Assembly: GCF_964063345.1 (NCBI RefSeq)
Contig: NZ_OZ061318.1
Span: 5,766,001-5,830,000, forward strand
Direction of reading: 5' to 3'
DNA: 64,000 nucleotides
Source of the DNA: Pseudomonas lini
Lineage (GTDB): Bacteria; Pseudomonadota; Gammaproteobacteria; Pseudomonadales; Pseudomonadaceae
In this document: positions 38,400 through 47,418 of the stretch, piece after piece
How the letters are laid out: every line of letters starts with the position of its first letter
How positions within the stretch are numbered: the first letter of the stretch is position 1
Position numbers and translations under genes: made by a program
Notes under the pieces: generated by a model
Database searches by the model: none
Seen by the model: only the letters and a program-made list of their open reading frames with translations
Told to the model about the DNA's origin: nothing

Positions 38400-39509
38400 A
38401 TGGAAATCGATGCACTGTTGCAAATTCTGGCCAGCCGCAATGGCTCCGATCTTTACCTGTCCACCGGCGCGCCACCCAGCGCGAAATTTGACGGTGTGCT
38501 CAAAGCCTTGGCCGAGCAACCATTCAAGCCCGGAGAAATCGCGGCCATCGCGGCGTCCATCATGGACGCCGAACAGCGCCTGGAGTTCGATCGCGAACTG
38601 GAAATGAACCTGGCGCTTTCCCTGGCCGGGGTCGGGCGCTTTCGGCTCAATATCTTCAAGCAGCGCAACGATGTGTCCATCGTGGCGCGCAACATCAAAC
38701 TCGACATTCCACGCTTCGAAGACCTCAAACTGCCGCCGGTACTGCTCGAAACCGTGATGCTCAAACAAGGGCTGATATTGTTCGTCGGTTCGACCGGCTC
38801 GGGCAAGTCGACATCGCTGGCGGCACTGATCGATTACCGCAATCGCCACAGCAGCGGCCATATCATCACCATCGAAGACCCGGTCGAGTTTATCCATCGG
38901 CACAAGAAGTCGATCATCAACCAGCGTGAGGTCGGCGTAGACACCCGCAGTTTCCATGCTGCGTTGAAAAACACCCTGCGTCAGGCGCCGGACGTGGTGC
39001 TGATCGGCGAAATTCGCGATCGCGAGACTATGGAGCACGCGCTGGCGTTTGCCGATACCGGTCATCTGGTAATTTCCACTTTGCATGCGCACAACGCCAA
39101 TCAGGCGCTGGACCGGGTGATCAACTTCTTCCCCGAAGAACGCCGGACGCAACTGCTCCATGACTTGGGTAATAACCTCAAGGCCTTTGTTTCCCAGCGT
39201 TTGGTGCGTACCCGCGATGGGCAGCGCCGGGCGGCGGTGGAGATCATGCTGGGAACGCCGACCATCGGCGACCTGATCCGGCGCAACGAATTTTCCGAGC
39301 TCAAGGGGATCATGGAGAAGTCTTCTGAGGCGGGGATGCAGACGTTTGATGGGGCGCTGTTCGAGCTGTTTGCCGAGGGCGCGATCGATGAGGCAGAGGC
39401 GTTGAAACATGCGGACTCGGTGAACAACTTGCGCCTGCGGCTGAAAATGCACGCTGAGGCTACGCCCGGGCCCCATACACCGCCGGGTGAGTGGGGATTA
39501 GTGGACTGA
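38400..39509 (+). CDS. PilT/PilU family pilus ATPase
   Basis: 369 residues. Secretion-superfamily hexameric ATPase: Walker A GSTGSGKSTSLAALI, Asp box TIEDPVEFIHRHKKS, Walker B VVLIGEIRDRETMEHAL and His box TGHLVISTLHAHNA. The length and N-terminus (MEIDALLQILASRNGSDLYL) are closest to PilU-type accessory retraction ATPases of type IV pili. No other pilus gene is nearby. The start at 38400 is by family alignment; the frame is open far upstream but shows no ribosome site there. Confidence 0.9.
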   Translation: MEIDALLQILASRNGSDLYLSTGAPPSAKFDGVLKALAEQPFKPGEIAAIAASIMDAEQRLEFDRELEMNLALSLAGVGRFRLNIFKQRNDVSIVARNIKLDIPRFEDLKLPPVLLETVMLKQGLILFVGSTGSGKSTSLAALIDYRNRHSSGHIITIEDPVEFIHRHKKSIINQREVGVDTRSFHAALKNTLRQAPDVVLIGEIRDRETMEHALAFADTGHLVISTLHAHNANQALDRVINFFPEERRTQLLHDLGNNLKAFVSQRLVRTRDGQRRAAVEIMLGTPTIGDLIRRNEFSELKGIMEKSSEAGMQTFDGALFELFAEGAIDEAEALKHADSVNNLRLRLKMHAEATPGPHTPPGEWGLVD

Positions 39510-39545
39510 CGCATACTCAATGGGAATTAATGGACTGACGCATAC
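39492..39545. repeat. 24-bp direct duplication at the 3' end of the pilus ATPase gene
   Basis: TGGGGATTAGTGGACTGACG and the following CATAC are repeated 29 bp later as TGGGAATTAATGGACTGACG CATAC, two mismatches in all. The first copy contains the stop codon (TGA at 39507-39509). Confidence 0.8.
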
Positions 39546-39548
39546 CCG

Positions 39549-39640
39549 GTAGGAGCTGGCGCAGGCTGCGATCTTTTGACTTTGGCGTCAGACGAATCGC
39601 TAAAGATCAAAAGATCGCAGCCTTCGGCAGCTCCTACAGG
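39549..39640. repeat. Inverted repeat of the GTAGGAGCTG...GATCTTTTGA type
   Basis: Arms GGTAGGAGCTGGCGCAGGCT plus GCGATCTTTTGA and the complementary copy enclose a short loop. This is a palindrome family of pseudomonads different from the REP pairs elsewhere in this window, placed between two convergent genes. Confidence 0.85.
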
Positions 39641-39677
39641 AGTCGCATTTCAGTCGTCCAGTTAGGGGTGGCGTGTT

Positions 39678-41633
39678 TCAATCGTTCAATTCAGAGCGGT
39701 CACGAAACTGTTCCAGCGCCTCGGGATTGGCCAGTGCATCGGTGTTTTTCACTTTCTGGCCATGCACCACATTCCTCACCGCTAGCTCGACCACCTTGCC
39801 GCTGATAGTCCGTGGAATGTCCGTCACCGCAACTATCTTCGCCGGCACATGCCGTGGCGTAGTGTTGGCGCGGATGACTTGGCGAATCTGTTGTTGCAGC
39901 GCGTCGTCCAGCTCAACGCCGTCGCGCAGTTTCACGAACAGCACCACCCGCACGTCATCCTGCCATTGCTGACCGATGGCAACACTGTCCAGCACCTGCG
40001 GGACTTTCTCCACCTGACGATAGATTTCCGCCGTGCCGATGCGCACGCCGCCGGGGTTGAGCACCGCATCCGATCGACCGTGGATCAGCATGCCGCCATG
40101 GGGCAATTCTTCGGCGTAATCGCCCTGAGCCCAGACGCCGGGGAACAGGCTGAAATAGGACTTTCGCAGTTTCTCCCCGTCAGGGTCATGCCACAGCTCG
40201 ATGGGCATCGCCGGAAAATGTCGGGTGCACACCAGCTCGCCTTTTTCACCGATCACAGGCGTACCTGCGTCGTTCCAGACTTCCACCGCCATGCCCAGGC
40301 TCTTGCACTGCATCTCGCCACGGCGCACCGGCAGGACCGGGTTACCAATCACAAAGCACGACACGATGTCGGTGCCGCCAGACATCGAGGACAGGCACAG
40401 GTCGGACTTGAACGCGCGGTAGACGTAATCGAAGCTTTGCGGCGACAGCGCGGAACCGGTGGACAGCACGGTTTTGAGACTGCTCAGGTCATGACTTTCG
40501 CAAGGATTCACGCCGTTGCTTTCCAGCGCGGTGAGGAACTTGGGACTGGTGCCGAAGACGTTGATGCGTTCGTCGTCGATCAGATCGATCAAGCGCTCCG
40601 GGCCTGGATGAAACGGCGAGCCGTCGTAAAGCACCACGGCGCTGTCGACTGCCAGGGCCGAGACCAGCCAGTTCCACATCATCCAGCCGCACGTTGTGTA
40701 GTAGAACAAGCGGTCGCCAGGGCCGAGATCGGTGTGCAGACCATGTTCCTTGACGTGTTGCAGCAGCACGCCGCCGGTGCTGTGAACAATGCACTTCGGC
40801 ACGCCGGTAGTGCCACTGGAATAAAGGATGTACAGCGGATGAGCGAAGGGCACGGGAACGAATTGCGGCTCGCCGCCCGGGTCGTAGAAATCGCCCCATA
40901 GCGTCATGCTGGCTTGGCTGCGGAAGTCTTCGATGCGTGCCTGGGGTCGCGCGTAAGGCACAACGATCAACTGCTGCAAGGACGGCAGTTGCCCGAGGAT
41001 TTCATTGACCTTGTCGGTCTGGTCGATTTCTTTTCCGGCGTAGCGGTAACCGGCGCAGGTGATTAGTACTTTCGGCTCGATCTGGCCGAAACGGTCGATC
41101 ACCCCGTGGGTACCGAAGTCGGGTGAAGAACAGGACCAGATCGCACCCAGACTAGTGGTGGCGAGCATGGCCACCAGGGTTTGCCAGGTGTTCGGCATGC
41201 ACGCGGCCACGCGGTCGCCGAGGCCGACACCGGCGGCTATCAGGCCGTTTTGAAAGCCGGCGACATGGCTCGCCAGTTCGGCCCAGGTCAGTTGTTCCCG
41301 TTGGCCGTTTTCGCCGATGGCCACTACCGCCACGGCATCGTCGCGACGGCGCAGCAGGTGTTCGGCGAAGTTCAGCGTGGCGCCGGGGAACCACTGGGCG
41401 CTGGGCATTTGTGCGCCTTCTATCAGCACCGCATCCGGCTGATCGTGAAAACGGATGTCGAAGAAATCGACAATGGCCTGCCAGAAAGCTTCCCGCTGAT
41501 CGATGCTCCACTGGTGCAGGGCAGGGTAGTCGGTGATTTCAAGGGAGTGTCGCTGATTGACGAAGCGCCGGAAGGCCTCCATGCGGGTCTTGCCGATGCG
41601 CTCGGTGCCGGGTTGCCAGAGGATGTCGGACAT
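39678..41633 (-). CDS. Acetoacetate--CoA ligase
   Basis: 651 residues, ANL adenylate-forming superfamily, acetoacetyl-CoA synthetase subtype (begins MSDILWQPGTERIGKTRMEAF). Motifs are the P-loop YILYSSGTTGVPKCIVH, SGGTDIVSCFV, GVWAQGDYAE and the catalytic lysine in PRTISGKVVE near the C-terminus. It activates acetoacetate to acetoacetyl-CoA, the step after 3-hydroxybutyrate dehydrogenase encoded upstream. A REP pair separates it from that gene; it is likely part of the same ketone-body regulon. Confidence 0.95.
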   Translation of the reverse strand: MSDILWQPGTERIGKTRMEAFRRFVNQRHSLEITDYPALHQWSIDQREAFWQAIVDFFDIRFHDQPDAVLIEGAQMPSAQWFPGATLNFAEHLLRRRDDAVAVVAIGENGQREQLTWAELASHVAGFQNGLIAAGVGLGDRVAACMPNTWQTLVAMLATTSLGAIWSCSSPDFGTHGVIDRFGQIEPKVLITCAGYRYAGKEIDQTDKVNEILGQLPSLQQLIVVPYARPQARIEDFRSQASMTLWGDFYDPGGEPQFVPVPFAHPLYILYSSGTTGVPKCIVHSTGGVLLQHVKEHGLHTDLGPGDRLFYYTTCGWMMWNWLVSALAVDSAVVLYDGSPFHPGPERLIDLIDDERINVFGTSPKFLTALESNGVNPCESHDLSSLKTVLSTGSALSPQSFDYVYRAFKSDLCLSSMSGGTDIVSCFVIGNPVLPVRRGEMQCKSLGMAVEVWNDAGTPVIGEKGELVCTRHFPAMPIELWHDPDGEKLRKSYFSLFPGVWAQGDYAEELPHGGMLIHGRSDAVLNPGGVRIGTAEIYRQVEKVPQVLDSVAIGQQWQDDVRVVLFVKLRDGVELDDALQQQIRQVIRANTTPRHVPAKIVAVTDIPRTISGKVVELAVRNVVHGQKVKNTDALANPEALEQFRDRSELND

Positions 41634-41670
41634 GGCTTGGCCTCTTCTTATTTATGCATAACACAGGCTT

Positions 41671-41770
41671 TTGTGGCGAGGGAGCTTGCTCCCGCTGGAC
41701 AGCGCAGCTGTCCCAAAACCTAATTACGACTGCTTCGCAGCCGAACGGGAGCAAGCTCCCTCGCCACAGG
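41671..41770. repeat. Paired REP element, GTGGCGAGGGAG type
   Basis: Arms TTGTGGCGAGGGAGCTTGCT and the complement ending CGCCACAGG flank about 50 bp between the acetoacetate ligase and hydroxybutyrate dehydrogenase genes. Confidence 0.9.
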
Positions 41771-41771
41771 G

Positions 41772-42545
41772 TTACTGCGCCAACCACCCGCCATCAATAT
41801 TCCACGCTGCGCCACGCACCTGGCTACCGGCTTCGCTGCATAAAAACAGCACCAACTCACCCAGTTGCGGCGGTGTCACGAATTCCAGCGACGGCTGCTT
41901 TTCGGCCAGCAAATCATGTTGCGCCTGCTGCGGGTCGATCCCGGTTGCGGCGCGATCATCGATCTGCTTTTGCACCAGCGGCGTCAGCACCCAACCCGGA
42001 CAGATGGCGTTGCAGGTGACGTTTGTCGTAGCGGTTTCCAGACCGACCACTTTGGTCAGGCCGATTACGCCATGCTTGGCCGCAACGTACGCCGCCTTGC
42101 CCACCGAACCGACCTGGCCATGCACAGAAGCGATGTTGACGATCCGTCCCCAGCCTTTGGCGCGCATCCCCGGCAAGCTCAAACGGGTGCTGTGAAACAC
42201 CGACGACAGGTTGATCGCCATGATCGAATCCCAGCGCTCCACCGGAAAATCTTCCACCGACGCCACATGCTGAATGCCCGCGTTGTTGACCAGGATATCC
42301 ACGCCGCCGAACTCACGCTCGGCGTATTCAATCATCTCGGCGATCTGCGCCGGGTCGCTGACGTCGGCGGGGTGATGGCCGACTTTGCCGCCGAATTTTT
42401 CGATTTCAGCAACCACTGAAGACGCATCGCCGAAACCGTTGAGGATCAGGTTGGCGCCAGCCTTGGCCAGGCTCAGGGCGATTCCCAGACCGATGCCGCT
42501 GGTGGAACCGGTGACCAGTGCGGTCTTGCCCGAAAGAGTCGTCAT
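41772..42545 (-). CDS. bdhA: 3-hydroxybutyrate dehydrogenase (SDR)
   Basis: 257 residues, short-chain dehydrogenase. Motifs are the NAD-binding TGSTSGIGLGIA, NNAG (VNNAGIQHVA) and the catalytic Ser-Tyr-Lys in NIASVHGQVGS and AAYVAAKHG. It oxidises (R)-3-hydroxybutyrate to acetoacetate in the cytoplasm. The start at 42545 has GAGGT upstream and lies 7 bp after the permease stop, so permease and dehydrogenase form an operon. Confidence 0.95.
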   Translation of the reverse strand: MTTLSGKTALVTGSTSGIGLGIALSLAKAGANLILNGFGDASSVVAEIEKFGGKVGHHPADVSDPAQIAEMIEYAEREFGGVDILVNNAGIQHVASVEDFPVERWDSIMAINLSSVFHSTRLSLPGMRAKGWGRIVNIASVHGQVGSVGKAAYVAAKHGVIGLTKVVGLETATTNVTCNAICPGWVLTPLVQKQIDDRAATGIDPQQAQHDLLAEKQPSLEFVTPPQLGELVLFLCSEAGSQVRGAAWNIDGGWLAQ

Positions 42546-42552
42546 GAATACC

Positions 42553-43944
42553 TCACACAATGCCAGTGGCGTAGAAAGTGCCGATCACCACAAAAACAGC
42601 GAGTGTCTTGATCAGCGTAATACAGAAAATGTCTTTGTAGGCCTCGCGGTGGGTCAAACCGGTAACCGCCAGCAAAGTAATCACCGCGCCGTTGTGCGGC
42701 AAAGTGTCCATGCCGCCACTGGCCATCGCGGCGACCCGGTGCAGCACTTCCAGCGGAATATTGGCGGCGTGGGCGGCGCTGATGAACGTCTCGGACATCG
42801 CCGCCAGGGCAATGCTCATGCCGCCCGACGCCGAACCGGTGATGCCGGCCAGCAGGGTCACGGTAATCGCTTCGTTGACCAGCGGGTCGGGAATGCTTTT
42901 GAGCCAGCCGGACAGCACCAGGAAACCCGGCAGCGAGGCGATTACTGCACCGAAACCGTATTCCGACGCGGTGTTCATCGCCGCCAGCAGTGCGCCGCTG
43001 ACCGCACTTTTACTGCCTTCGGCCAACTTGCCGCGAATCGTCTGAAAGGCGAACACCAGCACCATGACGATGCCCACCAGCAAGGCCGCCTGGACCGCCC
43101 AGATCGCCGTCAGTTTGGCGATGTCGGTGGTCACCGGTGCTGCCATGCCTGGCAACGAGAGGCTGTGAGTCTTGCCGTACCACAGCGGAATCCAGCGGGT
43201 GAACAGCAGGTTCATCAGGCCCACCATCAACAGCGGGGAGAGCGCGATCCACGGGTTGGGCAGCTTGATGTCCGGCGCGGTTTCCGGTTCGTTGCGCAGC
43301 TCCGAACCATAACCTTCACCCGTGCGCTGGGCCTTGTTGCGCTGGCGCTGAAGGAACAGCATGCCGGCGCAGAACACGAAAATCGTGCCGATCACACCCA
43401 GCCACGGTGCCGCCCAGGCGGTGGTGTTGAAGAAGGTGCTGGGGATGATGTTCTGGATCTGTGGGGTGCCGGGCAGGGCATCCATGGTGAACGAGAACGC
43501 GCCGAGGGCGATGGTCGCCGGGATCAGGCGCTTGGGAATATTGCTCTGACGGAACATCTCGGCGGCAAACGGGTAGACCGCAAACACCACCACAAACAGC
43601 GACACGCCGCCGTAAGTGAGCAGTGCGCAGACCAGCACGATCACCAGCATTGCCTGGCGAGTGCCGAGCAAGCGAATGGCCGCTGCGACGATGGAGCGGG
43701 AGAAGCCCGACAACTCGATCAGCTTGCCGAATACGGCACCGAGCAGGAACACCGGGAAATACAGTTTGACGAAGCCGACCATTTTTTCCATGAACACCCC
43801 GGTGAAGACTGGGGCAACGGCGGAAGGGTCGGTGAGCAGGACGGCGCCGAGGGCGGCGATCGGGGCAAAGAGGATAACGCTGTAGCCACGGTAAGCAGCC
43901 ACCATCAACAGCGTGAGGGCTGCCAAGGCAATGATCACACTCAT
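42553..43944 (-). CDS. GntP family permease, probable 3-hydroxybutyrate transporter
   Basis: 463 residues with 11-13 hydrophobic spans, beginning MSVIIALAALTLLMVAAYRG. The GntP-family pattern (YGGVSLFVVVFAVYPFA, TASEYGFGAVIASLPGF, GGMDTLPHNGAVITLL) is clear. Its operon with bdhA and the adjacent sigma-54 activator point to hydroxybutyrate uptake rather than gluconate. The ribosome site is AGGAGA, and a sigma-54 promoter lies 55-71 bp upstream. Confidence 0.9.
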   Translation of the reverse strand: MSVIIALAALTLLMVAAYRGYSVILFAPIAALGAVLLTDPSAVAPVFTGVFMEKMVGFVKLYFPVFLLGAVFGKLIELSGFSRSIVAAAIRLLGTRQAMLVIVLVCALLTYGGVSLFVVVFAVYPFAAEMFRQSNIPKRLIPATIALGAFSFTMDALPGTPQIQNIIPSTFFNTTAWAAPWLGVIGTIFVFCAGMLFLQRQRNKAQRTGEGYGSELRNEPETAPDIKLPNPWIALSPLLMVGLMNLLFTRWIPLWYGKTHSLSLPGMAAPVTTDIAKLTAIWAVQAALLVGIVMVLVFAFQTIRGKLAEGSKSAVSGALLAAMNTASEYGFGAVIASLPGFLVLSGWLKSIPDPLVNEAITVTLLAGITGSASGGMSIALAAMSETFISAAHAANIPLEVLHRVAAMASGGMDTLPHNGAVITLLAVTGLTHREAYKDIFCITLIKTLAVFVVIGTFYATGIV

Positions 43945-43998
43945 GGTGTGTCTCCTGGATTGTTATTTTTGTAGGTGAAGCTTTGTTGGGAGGGCTAT

Positions 43999-44015
43999 AG
44001 CGAGTTTCGTGCCAG
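43999..44015 (-). promoter_or_regulatory. Sigma-54 promoter of the hydroxybutyrate operon
   Basis: On the minus strand CTGGCAC-GAAAC-TCGCT matches the -24/-12 consensus (TGGCAC-N5-TTGCW) with one mismatch, located 55-71 bp before the permease start. The enhancer-binding regulator is encoded just upstream at 44248. Confidence 0.8.
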
Positions 44016-44113
44016 ATATTTAAGTTATTGAAACTTAAGGGAATTGTTGGTTTTTAGGGTTGAATTCAAATTATTTATCTCTATTTTGAGATTTCTATTG
44101 GCTGGTCTGGCCC

Positions 44114-44197
44114 TTTCGCGAGCAAGCCCGCTCCCACAGTTTGACCGAATCGCTCAGAGGAATGCGGTCGAATGTGTGTGTGGGCTTGCTCGCGAAG
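44114..44197. repeat. Paired REP element
   Basis: Arms TTCGCGAGCAAGCCCGCTCC and TGGGCTTGCTCGCGAA flank about 45 bp between the sigma-54 regulator and the permease promoter. The right arm is slightly degenerate (GTGTGTGTGGG). Confidence 0.85.
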
Positions 44198-44247
44198 AGT
44201 GCGCAGCGCTCAGGAGGTCATATCTACCAATGGAGATCCATGTCTCT

Positions 44248-45663
44248 TTATGTAGACTCCGCAATCCCCAACGCCACCATCTTCTTGTACAACGTCGACC
44301 GCCCCAGCCCCAACCGCGCCGCCGCTTCGATAACCTTCCCGCCGCATTGCGCGAGGGCGGATTCAATCAACTGCCGATCAAACCGTTCGCGAGCCTCACT
44401 GAAGGTTTCATGGGCAACCGGCTCAATGGCCAAGGGCGCCACACGCTGCACCGGGGTAAAACTGCCAATCGCCGCGCGGATATCCGCTGCATTCAGCATC
44501 AAATCATCACTGAGTAACGCGGCGCGCTCCAGAACGTTGCGCAGTTCGCGGATGTTCCCCGGCCAGGCGTGTTGACCCAACAAATCCAGGGCTTCGGGGT
44601 TCAGTTCGTGCTGACTGCGCAGCTCTTCGAGGATCGCTTCGCTGAGGGCCGGCAGGTCGTCGAGGCGATCACGCAAGGGCGGGACCTGAATCGGCAGCAC
44701 GTTGAGGCGGTAATACAAGTCGGCACGAAACTCCCCGCGTTTGATCGCTGCTTCCAGATCGGTGGAGGTGGCCGCGATCACTCGCACATCGCTCTGGATC
44801 ACTTCGTTGGAGCCCACCGGCTCGAATTCCTTTTCCTGCAACACTCGCAGCAATTTGCTTTGCAGTGGCAGCGGCATGTCGCCGATCTCATCGAGAAACA
44901 GCGTGCCGCCCTGAGCGATCTGCAACTTGCCGGTGCGGCCCTTGCGATCGGCGCCGGTGAATGCGCCGGGTGCGGTGCCAAAGAACTCGGCTTCCAGCAG
45001 CGCTTCGGGAATTGCCGCGCTGTTGATGCTGACGAAGGCTTTGTGCGCCCGAGGCGAGGCGCCGTGGATCGCCTGGGCCAGCAGCTCTTTGCCGGTACCG
45101 GTTTCGCCGAGCAACAACACCGGTGACTCGGCACTGGCGCTGCGCCGGGCGCGGCGTTTGACTTCCAGGCTGGCGGCGCTGGTGCCGATGAAATGGGCGA
45201 AGTTGTACTTGGTCTGCCGCGCCCGCAGCAGCGAGCGGGTCGATGCCAGTTCTTCCTGCATGCTCAGGTAGCGCTTGAGCATCGGTGACAGGCTGCGCAA
45301 TTCATCGAACAGGGCAAAGCCGATGGCGCCGATCACCGCGCCGGCATCGTCGTGAATCGGCAGGCGCATCACCACCAGCGGTTCCTTGGGGGTGTCCTGC
45401 ATGTCCAGCAGGATGGGTCGTCCGGTGCGTACCACCTCACGCAACAGGCTGCCGGGGATCACGCTTTCGCAGGCCCTGCCGATCGCACCTGCGGCCGATT
45501 CGAGACCGAAGCGCCGGGCATAACGCTCATTCATCCAGACGATGTTCGCATCGCGGTCGACAATCACCGTGCCCTCGCTCGATTGCTCGATGATTTCGAA
45601 CAGCGAGCGGATCGCCAGGGTGCGAACGCGCTGGTAGTCCTTGAGGCTTTCGGTGGTGTCCAT
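44248..45663 (-). CDS. hbcR: Sigma-54-dependent activator (HbcR-like)
   Basis: 471 residues: an N-terminal PAS domain (EQSSEGTVIVDRDANIVWMN), a central AAA+ domain with Walker A LGETGTGKELLAQAIH, the sigma-54 contact loop GAFTGADRKG and Walker B GGTLFLDEIGDMP, and a Fis-type C-terminal helix-turn-helix (AAARLGLGRSTLYKKM). It probably activates the adjacent sigma-54 promoter in response to hydroxybutyrate or a related acid. The arrangement matches the P. aeruginosa HbcR regulon as I remember it, so the symbol is given with moderate certainty. Confidence 0.85.
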   Translation of the reverse strand: MDTTESLKDYQRVRTLAIRSLFEIIEQSSEGTVIVDRDANIVWMNERYARRFGLESAAGAIGRACESVIPGSLLREVVRTGRPILLDMQDTPKEPLVVMRLPIHDDAGAVIGAIGFALFDELRSLSPMLKRYLSMQEELASTRSLLRARQTKYNFAHFIGTSAASLEVKRRARRSASAESPVLLLGETGTGKELLAQAIHGASPRAHKAFVSINSAAIPEALLEAEFFGTAPGAFTGADRKGRTGKLQIAQGGTLFLDEIGDMPLPLQSKLLRVLQEKEFEPVGSNEVIQSDVRVIAATSTDLEAAIKRGEFRADLYYRLNVLPIQVPPLRDRLDDLPALSEAILEELRSQHELNPEALDLLGQHAWPGNIRELRNVLERAALLSDDLMLNAADIRAAIGSFTPVQRVAPLAIEPVAHETFSEARERFDRQLIESALAQCGGKVIEAAARLGLGRSTLYKKMVALGIAEST

Positions 45664-45702
45664 GGGGGCTGATCCTGATTAAGTATTGCCTGTGCTGGCC
45701 CA

Positions 45703-45794
45703 ATCGCGGGCAAGCCCGCTCCCACAGGATTTGGGTTGCCGCTGAATTTAGGTACGACATAAAACCTGTGGGAGCCGGGCTTGCCCGCGATGGC
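45703..45794. repeat. Paired REP element
   Basis: Arms ATCGCGGGCAAGCCCGCTCC and GGAGCCGGGCTTGCCCGCGA flank about 50 bp between the peptide-importer ATPase and the sigma-54 regulator. Confidence 0.9.
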
Positions 45795-45829
45795 CGCGAC
45801 GCGGTTCATCGGCGTACACGGGATTATGC

Positions 45830-47404
45830 CTACCCCGGATGCGCCGCTGCCAACAGCTCTTTGGTATACGGATGCTGCGGCGAATCGAACACGTCGTGAC
45901 TGGCGCCGCTTTCCACCACTTTGCCGTCCTTGATCACGATCATGTCGTGGGCCAGGGCGCGCACCACCGCCAGGTCGTGGCTGATGAACAGGTAGGTCAG
46001 GCCATGTTTCTCCTGAAGCTGGCGGAGCAGGGCGACCACTTGTTTTTGCACCGTGCGATCCAGCGCCGAGGTCGGTTCGTCGAGCAGGATCAGCGCCGGT
46101 TTCAGTACCAGCGCGCGGGCAATGGCGATGCGCTGGCGTTGGCCGCCGGAGAATTCGTGCGGGTAGCGATGACGGCTTTGCGGGTCGAGGCCGACTTCCG
46201 TCAGCGCCCGAATCACTTCGTTATTGCACTCGTCAGCGGTCAACTGGCTGTGCACCTCAAGGCCTTCACTGATGATCTGCGCCACCGACATCCGCGGGCT
46301 GAGACTGCCGAAGGGGTCCTGGAACACCACTTGCATCTTCTTGCGCCACGGTCGCAGCTGCTTTTGCGTCAAGCCATCCAGCGCCTCACCCTGAAAGCGA
46401 ATGCTGCCTTCGGAATCGAGCAAGCGCAGGATCGCCTGACCCAGCGTGGACTTGCCCGAACCGGACTCGCCGACGATGCCCAACGTCTTGCCGCGCTGAA
46501 CATTCAGGCTGATGCCATCCACCGCGCGCAGGTAGGTTTTACGCTGAAACAGGCCGCCACCGATGACGAACTGCACCTGTAAATTATCCACTTCCAGCAC
46601 TTTTTCCCTTTCGTCTCGGGGCAGGGCTTCGCCTTCCGGTTCGGCGTTCAATAGTACGCGGCTGTAAGGATGTTTAGGCGCGGTGAACAGTGTCTCGCAA
46701 GGTGCCTGCTCGACGATTTCCCCGGCGTGCATCACACACACTCGCTGAGCAATACTGCGCACCAGATTGAGGTCGTGGCTGATCAGCAGCAGCGACATGC
46801 CGAGCCGCTGTTGCAGGGATTTGAGTAGCAGCAGGATCTTGCGTTGCACTGTCACATCCAGCGCGGTGGTCGGCTCATCGGCGATCAGCAATTCCGGCTC
46901 GCAGGCCAGGGCCATGGCGATCATCACCCGTTGCCGTTGGCCGCCGGACAGTTGATGGGGATAGGCCTTGAGCCGCTCTTCGGGTTTCTGGATGCCCACC
47001 AATTGCAGCAACTCGAGAATCCGCGCTTGCGCCGCTTTGCCGCCCAGCCCCTTATGCAGCAGCAGGGTTTCGCCGATCTGCTTTTCAATGGTGTGCAGCG
47101 GGTTGAGGGAGGTCATCGGCTCCTGGAAGATCATCGCAATCCGGTTGCCGCGCAGCTCGCGCAAAACCTTGACGTCGGCGCCGATCAGCTCCTGGCCGCG
47201 ATAGCGAATGCTGCCGGTGGTTTCAGTGCCGGTCTCGGGCAGCAGTTGCAAGATCGAGTGGGCGGTCACCGACTTGCCGCAACCCGACTCGCCGACCAGC
47301 GCCAGGCATTCGCCGGGGCGGATGTCCAGGAACAGGTTGCGCACCACGGTCTGGCCGCTGAAGGCCACGTTGAGGTCACGGATTTCGATCAGGTTGTCAC
47401 TCAT
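45830..47404 (-). CDS. yejF: Peptide ABC transporter, double ATPase (YejF/NppD type)
   Basis: 524 residues with two fused ABC domains. The first has Walker [14 protein letters not shown], signature [15 protein letters not shown] and Walker [14 protein letters not shown]. The second has [28 protein letters not shown] and [13 protein letters not shown]. Last gene of the yejABEF-type operon for import of short peptides and peptidyl compounds. The start at 47404 ([15 protein letters not shown]) follows the permease stop by 14 bp; the in-frame ATG at 47422 would overlap the permease end by 4 bp and remains possible. Confidence 0.92.
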   Translation of the reverse strand: MSDNLIEIRDLNVAFSGQTVVRNLFLDIRPGECLALVGESGCGKSVTAHSILQLLPETGTETTGSIRYRGQELIGADVKVLRELRGNRIAMIFQEPMTSLNPLHTIEKQIGETLLLHKGLGGKAAQARILELLQLVGIQKPEERLKAYPHQLSGGQRQRVMIAMALACEPELLIADEPTTALDVTVQRKILLLLKSLQQRLGMSLLLISHDLNLVRSIAQRVCVMHAGEIVEQAPCETLFTAPKHPYSRVLLNAEPEGEALPRDEREKVLEVDNLQVQFVIGGGLFQRKTYLRAVDGISLNVQRGKTLGIVGESGSGKSTLGQAILRLLDSEGSIRFQGEALDGLTQKQLRPWRKKMQVVFQDPFGSLSPRMSVAQIISEGLEVHSQLTADECNNEVIRALTEVGLDPQSRHRYPHEFSGGQRQRIAIARALVLKPALILLDEPTSALDRTVQKQVVALLRQLQEKHGLTYLFISHDLAVVRALAHDMIVIKDGKVVESGASHDVFDSPQHPYTKELLAAAHPG

Positions 47405-47418
47405 ATCAACTGTCCGCG

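Noticed and set aside
42385..43974. 529-codon plus-strand ORF
   Set aside because: Antisense to the GntP permease and start of bdhA; no domain and skewed composition.
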